A stretch of DNA of 64,000 nucleotides from Streptomyces violaceoruber (GTDB lineage: Bacteria > Actinomycetota > Actinomycetes > Streptomycetales > Streptomycetaceae), in assembly GCA_000720805.1 (NCBI GenBank), contig JODI01000010.1, positions 84,712 through 148,711 on the forward strand. The letters are read 5' to 3'. Each line of letters opens with the position of its first letter. Positions within the stretch are counted from its first letter, which is position 1. The notes under the pieces were generated by a model. The model searched no databases. It was not told where the DNA came from and worked only from the letters and a program-made list of their open reading frames with translations. Below are positions 47,888-57,178 of this stretch, piece by piece. The position numbers were made by a program, and so were the translations under genes.

Positions 47888-49085
47888 GGTCCGCCCGGGT
47901 GCCCTGGGCCCTGCGCGCGGCCGGGCCCATCGCGTACGACGCCGCCAGCGTCACCCCGCCCAGCAGCAGCCATCCGGGGGTGCCCCACTCCACCAGCAGC
48001 GTCGTCAGGACCAGCGGGCCGAGGGTGCGGGCGACGGTGACGCCCGTCCCGAAGAACCCCTGGTACTCGCCCACCCGGTCGGCCGGAGCCAGGTCGAAGG
48101 ACATCTGCCAGGAACCCGCCGACTGCCCCATCTCCGCGACCACTTGCAGCACCGCACCGACGACCAGCACACCCACGGCCGCTCCCGGCGAGGCACCCGC
48201 CGCCAGCGCGAACGCCACGCACGCCGCCAGCATCACCCACCCCGACCGCCGCACCGCCCGTGTGGCCGACGCGAGCCCGCTCACCCCGCGCGCCATCCTC
48301 ACCTGGAACAGCATCACCGCCCCGGTGTTGAGCACGAACAGAGCGGAGACCAGCCAGGTGGGCGCGTCCGTGCGCTCCGCGATCCACAACGGCAGACCGA
48401 GACTGAGCAACGGCATGCGCAGCAGCAGCACGGTGTTCAGCAGGGTGACCACGGCGTACGGGCGGTCGCGCAGGACACCGAGGCCGTGACGGTTGCCCGC
48501 CCCCCTCGGCGGCACGGACGGCAACCGCAGCAACAGTGCGGCGCACACCACGAAACCCACCGCGTCCAGCGCGAACACCCCGAGATACGCCGCCCTCGTC
48601 CCGGCGCTCAGCGCGACCCCGCCCAGCCCCGCGCCCACCGCGAGCCCGGCGTTCAGCGTCGACTGGAGATGCGCGAGCAGCCCGGTCCGTTCCCCGGCGG
48701 ACGTCAGCCCCGCCAGCAGCGCCTGCCGGGCCGCGGCCAGCCCCGACTGGGCGGCGGCGTACGCGCACGCGGCCGCGACGAACGGCAGGAACCCGCGGAC
48801 GATCAGGAAGGAGCCCACCGCGAGCGCCGTCGCCGTCGCCAGCAGCACCGCCGTACCGCGCGGCCCGCGCCGGTCCGCGAGCCGCCCCAGCGGCACCCCC
48901 ACCAGCGAACCGAACGCCCAGGCGAGGGTCAGCCCCAGGCCCACGCGCGCGGGGGTGAGCCCGACGACGTGGGTGAAGTAGAGCGCCGACGTCACGTAAT
49001 AGGCGCCGTCACCGACGGAGTTGGTCAACTGGGCGAGGGCCAGGACGCGTTGCGGGCCCGCGGGCGGGACGAGTGCGTTCGTCAT
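47862..49085 (-). CDS. Major facilitator superfamily transporter
   Basis: A 407-residue permease with 12 predicted helices. The MFS loop 2-3 motif is GVPLGRLADRRGPRG near 60-75. It resembles actinobacterial drug/multi-substrate exporters. Just downstream of the MocR-type regulator gene on the same strand (55-bp gap), which may control it. ATG start at 49085. Confidence 0.88.
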   Translation of the reverse strand: MTNALVPPAGPQRVLALAQLTNSVGDGAYYVTSALYFTHVVGLTPARVGLGLTLAWAFGSLVGVPLGRLADRRGPRGTAVLLATATALAVGSFLIVRGFLPFVAAACAYAAAQSGLAAARQALLAGLTSAGERTGLLAHLQSTLNAGLAVGAGLGGVALSAGTRAAYLGVFALDAVGFVVCAALLLRLPSVPPRGAGNRHGLGVLRDRPYAVVTLLNTVLLLRMPLLSLGLPLWIAERTDAPTWLVSALFVLNTGAVMLFQVRMARGVSGLASATRAVRRSGWVMLAACVAFALAAGASPGAAVGVLVVGAVLQVVAEMGQSAGSWQMSFDLAPADRVGEYQGFFGTGVTVARTLGPLVLTTLLVEWGTPGWLLLGGVTLAASYAMGPAARRAQGTRADLRPPVPVN

Positions 49086-49140
49086 GCACTCGACCCTAGG
49101 AACGCGGTGGGCCAGTCGGCAGACCCAATCCGTACCCCGC

Positions 49141-50529
49141 TCAGTGGCCCAATTCCAGAACCTTCCGCAGCACCTCCAACGCCTCCGGGTACACCCGCTC
49201 CCGGGGCGTCCCGTATCCCACGACCAGCCCCCGCGGCCGACCCACGCCGCCCGGCGCGTGCCAGTGCTCCCCGAGGTGCCCCACCGCGAGCCCCTCCATC
49301 GCCGCCCGCTCCAGCACCGCCGCCTCGTCGTCCACCTCGACGAGCGCGTGCAGCCCGGCCGCGATCCCGCGTACGCGCCGACGCGCCCCCAGCCGGTCCA
49401 GAAGCTGGTCCCTGCGCCGGCGGTACCGCAGCCGGCAGGCGCGCACATGACGGTCATAGGCATGGCTGTCGATGAGCTCGGCCAGCGCCAACTGGCCGAT
49501 GGACTCGGTGTGGTGGTCGCTGTGCAGCTTGGCGTCGGCCACCGCGTCGACCAGGTGCGGCGGCAGGACCATCCAGCCGAGCCGCAGCGCGGGCCCGAGC
49601 GTCTTGGAGGCGGTGCCCAGATACGCGACGTGCCCCGGCGCCATCCCCTGGAGCGCGCCGACGGGCTGCCGGTCGTAACGGAACTCCCCGTCGTAGTCGT
49701 CCTCGACGACCAAGGCCCCACGCGCGCGTGCCCAGTCGGTCAGCGCCCGCCGGCGCTCCGGGTGCAGAATCACGCCGGTCGGATACTGATGCGCGGGCGT
49801 GACGACCACGGCGGCCGTGCCCCCGATGTCCTCCAAGTCATCGACGCACGCTCCCCGCTCGTCCACCCGCACCGGCACGACCCGCCCGCCCCCGCGCCGG
49901 ACCACCTCCCGGTGGAAGGGCAGCCCGGGATCCTCCATGGCCACCGTGCCGCCCTCCAGCACCCGCGTGAGCAGCGACAGCCCCTGCACGTACCCGGAGG
50001 TGACCACGATCCGCTCCGGCGGCGCGACGACCCCGCGAGCCCGCCCCAGGTACCCCGACAGCGCGGTCCGCAGCTCGATCCGCCCGCGCGGATCGCCGTA
50101 GTCGTACACCCGCGAGGGCGCCGTCGCGAGGGCACGCCGCAGCGCGCGCATCCAGGCGGCCGCGGGAAACGTCCCGACGTCCGGACTACCCGGCCGCAGA
50201 TCGAAACGCGGCACCCGCGCGCGGGCGGTGGCCTCCGGCGGCTCGGCCGAGAGCGGAGGCAGCGGGGCAACCTGGGTCCCGGCGCCCTGCCGAGCCGTGA
50301 GGTACCCCTCGGCGACCAGCTGGTCGTACGCCGCCTTGACGGTCCCGCGCGAGACCCCCAACTCCTCCGAGAGCCGCCGGGTGGCAGGCAACCGCGCCCC
50401 GGGCGCCAGCCGTCCGTCCCGAACCGCGTCGCGCAGGGCACGCTCGAGACCGGCACGACGCCCTTCGGAAGGGTTCGCTTCCACATGAAGGTCCACACCA
50501 ACGCCCCCAGGGGCGCGAAGCTGTGACAT
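49141..50529 (-). CDS. MocR/PdxR-type GntR regulator with aminotransferase domain
   Basis: A 462-residue regulator: a GntR winged helix (about 25-90; LSEELGVSRGTVKAAYDQLV) joined to a type-I aminotransferase-like domain. The PLP lysine is in GTASKTLGPALRLGW near 320. MocR proteins use PLP or amino-acid adducts as effectors. The ATG at 50529 starts MSQLRAPGGVG. The likely target is its own promoter and perhaps the MFS gene downstream. Confidence 0.9.
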   Translation of the reverse strand: MSQLRAPGGVGVDLHVEANPSEGRRAGLERALRDAVRDGRLAPGARLPATRRLSEELGVSRGTVKAAYDQLVAEGYLTARQGAGTQVAPLPPLSAEPPEATARARVPRFDLRPGSPDVGTFPAAAWMRALRRALATAPSRVYDYGDPRGRIELRTALSGYLGRARGVVAPPERIVVTSGYVQGLSLLTRVLEGGTVAMEDPGLPFHREVVRRGGGRVVPVRVDERGACVDDLEDIGGTAAVVVTPAHQYPTGVILHPERRRALTDWARARGALVVEDDYDGEFRYDRQPVGALQGMAPGHVAYLGTASKTLGPALRLGWMVLPPHLVDAVADAKLHSDHHTESIGQLALAELIDSHAYDRHVRACRLRYRRRRDQLLDRLGARRRVRGIAAGLHALVEVDDEAAVLERAAMEGLAVGHLGEHWHAPGGVGRPRGLVVGYGTPRERVYPEALEVLRKVLELGH

Positions 50530-50582
50530 AGGAGGCTCCGCCGCGTGGGCGCGATCAGCCACCACCTGCTCGCCGCCGGAAC

Positions 50583-52082
50583 TCAACCCTTGAGAGCCGC
50601 CATCCACGCCTCGATCTCGTCGGAACGCCGAGGCAACCCGGAAGACAGGTTCCGGTGGCCGTCCTCCGTCACCAGGAGGTCGTCCTCGATCCGCACACCG
50701 ATCCCCCGGTACTCCTGCGGCACGGTCAGATCGTCGGCCTGGAAGTACAACCCGGGCTCGACGGTCAGCACCATCCCCGGCTCCAGCACACCCTCGACGT
50801 ACGACTCGGTCCGCGCGGCAGCGCAGTCGTGCACGTCCATCCCGAGCATGTGCCCGGTCCCGTGCAGCGTCCACCGCCGCTGCAGCCCCAGCTCCAGCAC
50901 CCGCTCCACCGGCCCCTCGACCAGCCCCCACGCCACCAGCCGCTCGGTCAGCACGCGCTGGGCCGCGTCGTGGAAGTCCCGGTACTTGGCGCCCGGCCGC
51001 ACCGCCGCGATGCCGGCCTCCTGGGCCTCGTACACGGCGTCGTAGATCTTCTTCTGGATCTCGCTGAACCGTCCGCTGACCGGCAGCGTGCGCGTGACGT
51101 CGGCGGTGTAGTACGTGTGCGTCTCGACGCCCGCGTCGAGCAGCAGCAGGTCACCGGAGCGCACGGGCCCGTCGTTGCGCACCCAGTGCAGCGTGCAGGC
51201 GTGCGGTCCGGCCGCGCAGATGGAGCCGTAGCCGACGTCGTTGCCCTCCACGCGCGCGCGGAGGAAGAACGTGCCCTCGATGTAGCGCTCGGAGGTCGCC
51301 TCGGCCTTGTCCAGCACACGGACGACGTCCTCGAAGCCACGCACGGTCGAGTCGACCGCCTTCTGCAGCTCGGCGATCTCGAACTCGTCCTTGACCAGTC
51401 GCGCCTCGGAGAGGAAGACCCGCAGCTCCTCGTCGCGCTCGGCGGTGACCTTGTCGGTCAGCGCGGCCTCGATGCCGGCGTCGTAGCCGCGCACGACCCG
51501 CACCGGACCCGTGGCCTCGCGCAGAGCGTCCGCCAGCGCACGCACGTCGGAGGCGGGGATGCCGTACAGCTTCTCCGCCTCGGTCAGGGAGTGGCGGCGG
51601 CCGACCCACAGCTCGCCCTGGCCGGAGAGCCAGAACTCGCCGTTCTCGCGGTCGGAGCGGGGCAGGAGGTAGATCGTCGCCTTGTGGCCGTCGGCGACGG
51701 GCTCCAGGACGAGGACGCCGTCCTCCGTCTGGTTGCCCGTGAGGTACGCGTACTCGACCGACGCCCGGAAGGGGTAGTCGGTGTCGTTCGAGCGGGTCTT
51801 CAGGTTCCCCGCGGGGATGACCAGACGCTCACCGGGGAATCGCGCCGACAGCGCGGAGCGCCGCGCGGCGGTCTCGGCGGCCTGGGCGATCGGCTCCAGG
51901 CTACGCAGCTCCGTGTCGGCCCAGCCGGACTTCATGTTCTCGGCCAGCTCGTCGGACACGCCCGGGTACAGGCCGTTCTTGCGCTGCTTGATGGGCTCTT
52001 CCGGCTCCTCCGACTCTTCCGGGCCCGCTGCTTCAGCAGCACGATCAGACACTGCCGGGGTGAGCTCATCGGCCACGGTCAT
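50583..52082 (-). CDS. pepP: Xaa-Pro aminopeptidase (aminopeptidase P)
   Basis: A 499-residue metallopeptidase removing N-terminal residues before proline. The pita-bread C-terminal domain has all five metal ligands: Asp in LLDAGVE, Asp in TADVTR, His in GTGHMLGMDVHD, Glu in VEPGLYF and Glu in RIEDDLLV. An N-terminal aminopeptidase-P domain (about 60-230) and an acidic leader precede it. ATG start. Confidence 0.93.
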   Translation of the reverse strand: MTVADELTPAVSDRAAEAAGPEESEEPEEPIKQRKNGLYPGVSDELAENMKSGWADTELRSLEPIAQAAETAARRSALSARFPGERLVIPAGNLKTRSNDTDYPFRASVEYAYLTGNQTEDGVLVLEPVADGHKATIYLLPRSDRENGEFWLSGQGELWVGRRHSLTEAEKLYGIPASDVRALADALREATGPVRVVRGYDAGIEAALTDKVTAERDEELRVFLSEARLVKDEFEIAELQKAVDSTVRGFEDVVRVLDKAEATSERYIEGTFFLRARVEGNDVGYGSICAAGPHACTLHWVRNDGPVRSGDLLLLDAGVETHTYYTADVTRTLPVSGRFSEIQKKIYDAVYEAQEAGIAAVRPGAKYRDFHDAAQRVLTERLVAWGLVEGPVERVLELGLQRRWTLHGTGHMLGMDVHDCAAARTESYVEGVLEPGMVLTVEPGLYFQADDLTVPQEYRGIGVRIEDDLLVTEDGHRNLSSGLPRRSDEIEAWMAALKG

Positions 52083-52166
52083 CCTCCTAGTTACGGCACT
52101 GGACCCTCTCCATCGTACGGTCGTACGGAAGGGGGCCCGGGGCCATAGGACCTGTTACCGACGGCA

Positions 52167-52261
52167 ACTCGAAGACGGCTGCCGGAAGCCGGGCGCGCCC
52201 GAAGACGGGCGCCCGAAGACGGCTGCTCGAAGGTGGGTGCTCGAGGCCGGCTACTCGAAGT
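52167..52261 (-). repeat. Stop-anchored ~14-bp repeats after the PP2C gene
   Basis: On the minus strand the end of the gene, TTCGAGTAG, is followed by seven or so degenerate units beginning TTCGAG or TTCGGG (TTCGAGCAGCCGTC, TTCGGGCGCCCGTC, TTCCGGCAGCCGTC, TTCGAGTTGCCGTC), reaching toward pepP. Confidence 0.65.
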
Positions 52262-53765
52262 GAACGGCCAGCAACACCACGTCCTCTTCGCTGTCCGCCT
52301 CGTCCCGTCCGCCCGGCAGCACGGTCCGCAGGACGTGGTCGGCGATGGCGGCAGGGTCGTGCCGCAGGTCCCTCGGCACTCCGGCCGCCGCCGCGTGCAG
52401 CCGCGCGAAGGCACGGTCGGTGGGGTCCCCGGTGCGGTGCAGCAGCCCGTCGGTGTACAGCAGCACCGTCTCTCCGGCCGCCGCGTGGAACTCCACACTC
52501 GGCGCCTCCCAGCAGGCGAGCATCCCCAGGGGCGCCGACACGGACGTCTCCACGAACTCGGTGCGCCGCGGCCCGACCAGCAGCGGCGGGCAGTGCCCGG
52601 CACCGGCGAGGGTGATCTTGCGCAGCGCGGGCTCGCAGTAGGCGAACAGGGCGGTGGCCGAGCGGGCGGGCTCGGTGAGCCGGAGCAACAGCTCCAGGTC
52701 GGACAGGACGGCGACGGGGTCCTCGCCCTCCATCACGGCGTACGCCCGCAGGGAGGCCCTCAGGCGGCCCATCGCGGCGACCGCACTGGCCCCGGAGCCC
52801 GTCACCGAGCCGACGGCCAGTCCGAGTGCGGCGTCCGGCAGCGGCAGCGCGTCGTACCAGTCGCCGCCGCCGCGCGGGCCGGTGCGGTGGCGGGCGGCGA
52901 GCCGTACTCCGGCGACGCGGGGGAGCCGGGACGGCAGCAGTTCCTCGGAGATCGTCGCCAGGCACGCGCGTGTGCGCTCCACCTCGACCAGCCGGGCCAG
53001 GTGCTCGCCGGCGTACCGGGCGTACAGGCCGACGAGGTGGCGCTGGCGCTCGGCCGGTTCGGCGGGCTCGTCGTAGAGCCACACGGCGGCGCCGAGCCGG
53101 CCGGTGATGGTGTCGGCGGCCAGCGGGAGCGCGTAGCTCGCGGCGTAGCCGAGGCGGGCGGCGACCTCGCGGTGGCGGGGGTCGAGTCCGGCGTCCGCGA
53201 ACAGGTCGGGCTGGGCGATCTCGCCGTCGCCGCCCGGCAGTCCGTCGAGGATGCGGCCGTACGCCAGGGAGCTGCGCGGCACGGTCTCGATGTGGCCGAG
53301 GTCGGCGCGGCCGAGGCCCAGGCCGATGGTGGTGTCGGGGCCGAGCCCGTCGGCCGGCTCCAGCACGACGAGTCCGCGGCGGGCGCCCACCAGGGCGGCT
53401 CCGGCGCGCAGTACTTCCTGGAGAGCGTCGGCGAGCCCACCCGTGCGCACCAGCCGTTCGGTGAGCTCGTGCAGGGTCGTCAGATCGGAGACCCAGCCGG
53501 CGAGACGGTCGGTGAGCAGGGCGCCCGGGGCGTTGGGGGAGAGCACCGAAGGGGTACCCGAGGCGGCAGGCGCGGGCGCGACAGTGTGTGCGGGTGAGGG
53601 AACCGTTGAATCGATTCCAGCCACTTTCGGAGGGTGGGGGGCGTTCATGGCGTCCGGCTTTCTGACCGGTGCGTATTGCTCAAAAGCATCGCAAACCCCC
53701 ATGTCATTCTGCACCGCTAGCAGTGTCTCCACATGTACACGCACTCGTGAGGGGATGTCCAGCAT
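52251..53765 (-). CDS. GAF-PP2C (RsbU-type) serine phosphatase
   Basis: A 504-residue cytoplasmic phosphatase. Residues about 130-270 form a GAF-like sensor domain; from 280 an SpoIIE/RsbU-type PP2C follows, with GGDWYDA, GSVTGSGASAVAAMGRLR, TALFAYC and DGLLHRTGD motifs. It would dephosphorylate STAS-type anti-anti-sigma factors, opposing RsbW-like kinases such as those at 45561 and 57262. The ATG at 53765 has AGGAC five bases upstream; an internal ATG at 53648 is a shorter alternative. Confidence 0.87.
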   Translation of the reverse strand: MLDIPSRVRVHVETLLAVQNDMGVCDAFEQYAPVRKPDAMNAPHPPKVAGIDSTVPSPAHTVAPAPAASGTPSVLSPNAPGALLTDRLAGWVSDLTTLHELTERLVRTGGLADALQEVLRAGAALVGARRGLVVLEPADGLGPDTTIGLGLGRADLGHIETVPRSSLAYGRILDGLPGGDGEIAQPDLFADAGLDPRHREVAARLGYAASYALPLAADTITGRLGAAVWLYDEPAEPAERQRHLVGLYARYAGEHLARLVEVERTRACLATISEELLPSRLPRVAGVRLAARHRTGPRGGGDWYDALPLPDAALGLAVGSVTGSGASAVAAMGRLRASLRAYAVMEGEDPVAVLSDLELLLRLTEPARSATALFAYCEPALRKITLAGAGHCPPLLVGPRRTEFVETSVSAPLGMLACWEAPSVEFHAAAGETVLLYTDGLLHRTGDPTDRAFARLHAAAAGVPRDLRHDPAAIADHVLRTVLPGGRDEADSEEDVVLLAVHFE

Positions 53766-54259
53766 TGTCCTGCCGGGATTCCTGGTGTCCGTGAGCCATC
53801 GGTGCACCACTTGCCAAAAGGCAAAGTTGGCTTAAAACTGACCCAGGTAGAGGCCTATTGCGGTCGACTGGGCTTGTTCCACAGAGCGTCACACCGGTCG
53901 TGATGGGTACGTACTCGGAGAAGACCAGGGGTGGTTGGCAATCACCCGGAACCTGGCGACGGACCCGGGCGTCTTAGCCACCGACGACCGAGCCCCATCC
54001 TCCCGTGGCGGAGGCGAAGAGAAATACGCGGGACGGCAAACGCCAGACTTCGCCACCCCCACGCCACGCTCATGCTTTTGATAGACCGCAGGTATGGGCG
54101 AGGCTGCCGCGGATGCAGCCGACGTTCGGCCCATAGGGGTTCCCCTTGTCTCCGACAGGGGTGTGATGCGCCAACAGGTACGCACAGTGAAGTGATCGAC
54201 ACATGGTGTGATGTGGTCCACGGTGTTGCCAGCGGTGCAACGGAAAGGAACGAGCGCTC
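53766..54259. other. Intergenic region between PP2C and Prim-Pol genes
   Basis: About 490 bp of divergent promoter region with no credible gene. Visible are a hairpin CCCCTTGTC (54142-54150) / GACAGGGG (54154-54161) and GTTGC/GCAAC just ahead of the AAAGGAA ribosome-binding site of the next gene. The length suggests long leaders or regulator sites. Confidence 0.5.
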
Positions 54260-54925
54260 ATGCGCGAGATCCTCGGAAAGCGACGCAGGCTCCTGTCCCA
54301 GCGCAGCGACGGGAGGCCTGAGTTGATCAGCGCGGCCCTGACCTTCGCCAAGGAATGGCAGTGGCCCGTACTCCCGGGTGTGGCGGCGGACCCTCAGGGT
54401 CGCGACCGCTGCGGGTGCCCGGATCCCGAGTGCACGGTGCCAGGTGCCCACCCCTTCGACCCCGGCCTCCTCGCGGCCACCACCGACGAACGCATGGTGC
54501 GCTGGTGGTGGGCCAACCGGCCCGCCGCCCCCATCGTCCTGGCCACCGGCGGCCAGGCTCCCTGTGCGGTCAGCCTGCCGGCGCTCCCGGCCGCCCGTGC
54601 CCTCGGCGCGCTCGACCGCGACGGCATGCGCCTCGGCCCGGTCGTCGCCTCGCCCACCCGCTGGGCGATCCTCGTGAAGCCGTACTCCCTGGAACAGCTG
54701 GGCGAACTGCTGTACGCCAAGGACCATGTCCCCGGCTCCCTCCGCTTCCACGGCGAGGGCGGCTACCTCGCCCTGCCCCCGTCCGAGACCGGCCAGGGCG
54801 AGATCCGCTGGGAACGCGCACCACTGCCCGGCTCCGCCGCCCCGTGGGTGCCGGATGTCGAGGCCGTGGTGGACGCGGTGGTCGAGGCTCTCACTCGTAC
54901 GGGTGTGAGCGCGCCCGAGTTGTAA
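54260..54925 (+). CDS. Prim-Pol-like (bifunctional primase/polymerase N-terminal) domain protein
   Basis: A 221-residue protein. It has the family pattern RPELISAALTFAKEWQWPVL, CGCPDPECTVPGAHPFD with a Cys/His cluster, and WWWANRPAAPIVLATG. Only the N-terminal primase-polymerase-like domain is present, with no helicase. Such short versions are common in Streptomyces and their activity is unproven. The usual acidic catalytic pair is not evident here (the strand after PIVLATGG reads APCAVSLP), so it may be inactive. Confidence 0.7.
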   Translation: MREILGKRRRLLSQRSDGRPELISAALTFAKEWQWPVLPGVAADPQGRDRCGCPDPECTVPGAHPFDPGLLAATTDERMVRWWWANRPAAPIVLATGGQAPCAVSLPALPAARALGALDRDGMRLGPVVASPTRWAILVKPYSLEQLGELLYAKDHVPGSLRFHGEGGYLALPPSETGQGEIRWERAPLPGSAAPWVPDVEAVVDAVVEALTRTGVSAPEL

Positions 54926-54981
54926 GGGTGTCGGGCGCGGACGGAACCGGCCGCCCGCCCCCACTCGTTATCTTCCGGCGT

Positions 54982-55695
54982 ATGAACCTTCGTCTGCTCG
55001 CCCTCGCGGGCGTCGCGGCATGCGTGGTCGCGCTGCCGCTGGCCGTGGCGTCCGCGGGCCAAGTGGGCGACGAGGGCCGCCCGCCCGCAGGCACGTCCGT
55101 GCGCGCGGATGCGCTTGATTCCGTACGTACGTCCGCGGAGGCCGGTGGGCGTGGATCCGTAGGCACATCCCCGGAGGCCGGGGGGCGTGCATCCGTACGT
55201 ACCTCCGCGCACCCCCATGAGCGCGACTCCGGACGCCCGTCCGCCCGCGCCGACGCCAAGGCCCCGCCCGCCGCACCCGGCCTCCCCCGCGCGCGAACCA
55301 CGTCGGACGAGGGGACCTCGACGCCGTTCCCGCTCGGCCTGGGGCTGGCCACCGCCGCCCGCTGCGGCCCCGAACTCACCTCCCCCGACGGCATCGAGGC
55401 GCAGACGTGCGTGCTGACCCAGGGTGAGGAGAGCTGGGCCCGCACCTACTACCGCAACACGACCGGCGACGCGCTGGACGCCGACCTGAGCCTGCTGGGG
55501 CCCGGTGGCCGCGCCGTGCAGATCCGCTGCCCGGTCGCCGCCGAGGACGAGCCCGGAACCTGCGAGACACCTCGGGAACGGACCCTGGGCGACCTGAACG
55601 GCTACTCGGCGGTCACGGAGTTCGCGGCGCGGGGCGGGGACGGGCCGCTGCTGCTGCGGTCCGGGAGCAACTCCGGGGCACCTACGGGCAGTTGA
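54982..55695 (+). CDS. Secreted protein of unknown function
   Basis: A 237-residue exported protein with a signal peptide (LRLLALAGVAACVVALPLAVASA). Residues 30-110 are low-complexity and repetitive (SVRTSAEAGGRGSVGTSPEAGG, in the DNA a ~48-bp tandem unit). The C-terminal ~110 residues are more regular with three cysteines (RCGPEL, QTCVLTQGEESWARTYYRN, TCETPRE) and may form a disulphide-stabilised beta domain. No family recognised. A strong terminator follows. Confidence 0.7.
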   Translation: MNLRLLALAGVAACVVALPLAVASAGQVGDEGRPPAGTSVRADALDSVRTSAEAGGRGSVGTSPEAGGRASVRTSAHPHERDSGRPSARADAKAPPAAPGLPRARTTSDEGTSTPFPLGLGLATAARCGPELTSPDGIEAQTCVLTQGEESWARTYYRNTTGDALDADLSLLGPGGRAVQIRCPVAAEDEPGTCETPRERTLGDLNGYSAVTEFAARGGDGPLLLRSGSNSGAPTGS

Positions 55696-55737
55696 CGCGC
55701 GATTCCACTCCGTAAGGGGAGTCCGCGCAAGGAAAGA

Positions 55738-55775
55738 CCCGGTTGCTGGCGACGGGGGATGCACCAGCAACCGGG
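55738..55775 (+). terminator. 12-bp hairpin terminator of the secreted-protein gene
   Basis: CCCGGTTGCTGG (55738-55749) and CCAGCAACCGGG (55764-55775) are perfect inverted repeats around a 14-base loop, 43 bp after the stop. Confidence 0.75.
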
Positions 55776-55892
55776 CTACTCGAACGGTAACAAGAGATCG
55801 GTGGTTCGCAAATTCGATCTCGGCCCGTCGTTGCCTATTCGGACACCGAATGGCTTGTCCTGAGCGGGAGTTGGGAGCCTCGGCCCCTCGAA

Positions 55893-55924
55893 CCGTGCGG
55901 CTGACCGACCAGTCAGCCGCACGG
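55893..55924 (-). terminator. 13-bp hairpin terminator of the SEC-C protein gene
   Basis: CCGTGCGGCTGAC (55893-55905) pairs perfectly with GTCAGCCGCACGG (55912-55924), six-base loop. It is 6 bp beyond the stop of the minus-strand gene. Confidence 0.85.
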
Positions 55925-55930
55925 ACTTCG

Positions 55931-56920
55931 TCAACTCAGCGTGACCTGCCGGTTGGTGAGCCCGCCGCGCGCGCGGCGCTCGTCGGCTGTCAGCGGAGCG
56001 TCCGTGGCCAGCGCGTCCGCGAGGCGCTCGGCGAACTCGGCGGCCGGCTTCTCGATGTCCTCCGCGCTGATGCCGCTCGGCAGGTCCCAGACCGGCACCG
56101 TGAGCCCGTGAGCGCGGAAGGAACCCACCAGACGGGTGCCCTCACCGAGGCTGGAGCGGCCCGCCGCGTGCAACCGCGCGAGAGCGTCCAGAAGCTGCTC
56201 CTCCGGGTGCGGCATGACCCAGCGCAGGTGGTTCTTCTCCGAGGTCTCGCACCAGTACGCCGCGTCCACGCCGGTCAGCCGCACGGTCGGGATGGCGGCG
56301 GCGTTGGCCCGCTCCAGGGAGGCGGTCACCTCCGGAGTGGCGTTCTCCGCGTCCGGGACCCAGAACTCGAAGCCCGGGTGCACAACTGGCTCGAACGTGC
56401 CTTCGGGGTCGAGCAGATCCTGGAGCCGCGGACTGTCGGCCGGGGCGCGGCGGCCCTCCACCGGGGTGCCGGGCTCCGCGGTCAGCGCGCGCTGAAGGGT
56501 GTCGGCGAGGTCGCGGCTGATGTCGCCGGACGCAGTGTCGTTCTGCAGTCCGATCAGCACCGAGCCGTCGTCGCGGCGCAGCGCGGGCCAGGCCATCGGC
56601 AGGACCGTGGCGAGCGTGACCGACGGGACGCCCTCGGGGAGGCCGCTCTTCAGTGTCAGCGTGACCGTCGCGGCCGGCACCAGCTCGCGCAGCGCCACCC
56701 AGTCGCACTCGCCCGCCAGTCCCTCGAACGGGCGGTGCACCAACTCGGTCGCTGCCTGCGCGGCCGCCCGGCCGTGACAGGCCTTGTAACGGCGGCCACT
56801 GCCGCACGGGCAGGGCTCGCGGGCACCGACCACCGGAACGTGCCCGTCAGCGCCTGCGGCGCGGGCCCCGTCCGTGGTCTGCGGCCGCTTGGCCTTCGTC
56901 TGGGGGCGCTTCTTGGCCAT
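55931..56920 (-). CDS. DUF5926 protein with SEC-C zinc motif
   Basis: A 329-residue protein. A Lys/Arg-rich start (MAKKRPQTKAKRPQTT) is followed by a SEC-C zinc-binding motif, CPCGSGRRYKACHG (about 37-50), as found at the end of SecA. The remaining ~270 residues match the actinobacterial DUF5926 family of unknown function. Three DnaA-box-like sequences lie 75-140 bp upstream of the ATG. Confidence 0.85.
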   Translation of the reverse strand: MAKKRPQTKAKRPQTTDGARAAGADGHVPVVGAREPCPCGSGRRYKACHGRAAAQAATELVHRPFEGLAGECDWVALRELVPAATVTLTLKSGLPEGVPSVTLATVLPMAWPALRRDDGSVLIGLQNDTASGDISRDLADTLQRALTAEPGTPVEGRRAPADSPRLQDLLDPEGTFEPVVHPGFEFWVPDAENATPEVTASLERANAAAIPTVRLTGVDAAYWCETSEKNHLRWVMPHPEEQLLDALARLHAAGRSSLGEGTRLVGSFRAHGLTVPVWDLPSGISAEDIEKPAAEFAERLADALATDAPLTADERRARGGLTNRQVTLS

Positions 56921-56995
56921 GGTGGGTGTCTCCCGGTTACGGCTCGTCTCGTACGGGCGCGAGCCTAGCCGTTCACGACTTGACCGATGGGAGGC

Positions 56996-57061
56996 TGTGG
57001 ACAACGGGGCGGATGTGCCGAGCTGTGGACAACGGGAGTCCGTGTGCCGAACTGTGCACAA
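56996..57061. other. Three DnaA-box units in 28-29 bp tandem
   Basis: TGTGGACAA at 56996-57004 and 57024-57032 and TGTGCACAA at 57053-57061 are each followed by CGG and separated by GGATGTGCCGAG-like spacers, so the boxes are part of a tandem repeat. The first two are perfect Streptomyces DnaA boxes in reverse orientation. Located between the SEC-C gene start and the end of the RsbW-like gene. Confidence 0.75.
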
Positions 57062-57110
57062 CGGTCGGCCGAGTTCTTGGACCGGCCCGGTCCACCAGTC
57101 GGTTCAGCCC

Positions 57111-57178
57111 CCGGTCGGCCCTGTCCTCCGGTCGGCCCTGGTCTCCGCTCGGCCCTGTCCTCCGCTCGGCTCAGTCCG
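57111..57178 (-). repeat. 17-bp tandem repeat, four units
   Basis: CCGGTCGGCCCTGTCCT and three variants start at 57111, 57128, 57145 and 57162 with an exact 17-bp period. The last unit merges into the 18-bp array that reaches the RsbW-like gene. Confidence 0.85.

Noticed and set aside
46867..48768. 633-codon open frame crossing the dioxygenase, CitG-like and MFS genes
   Set aside because: Low-complexity Arg/Gly composition and conflict with three recognised genes.
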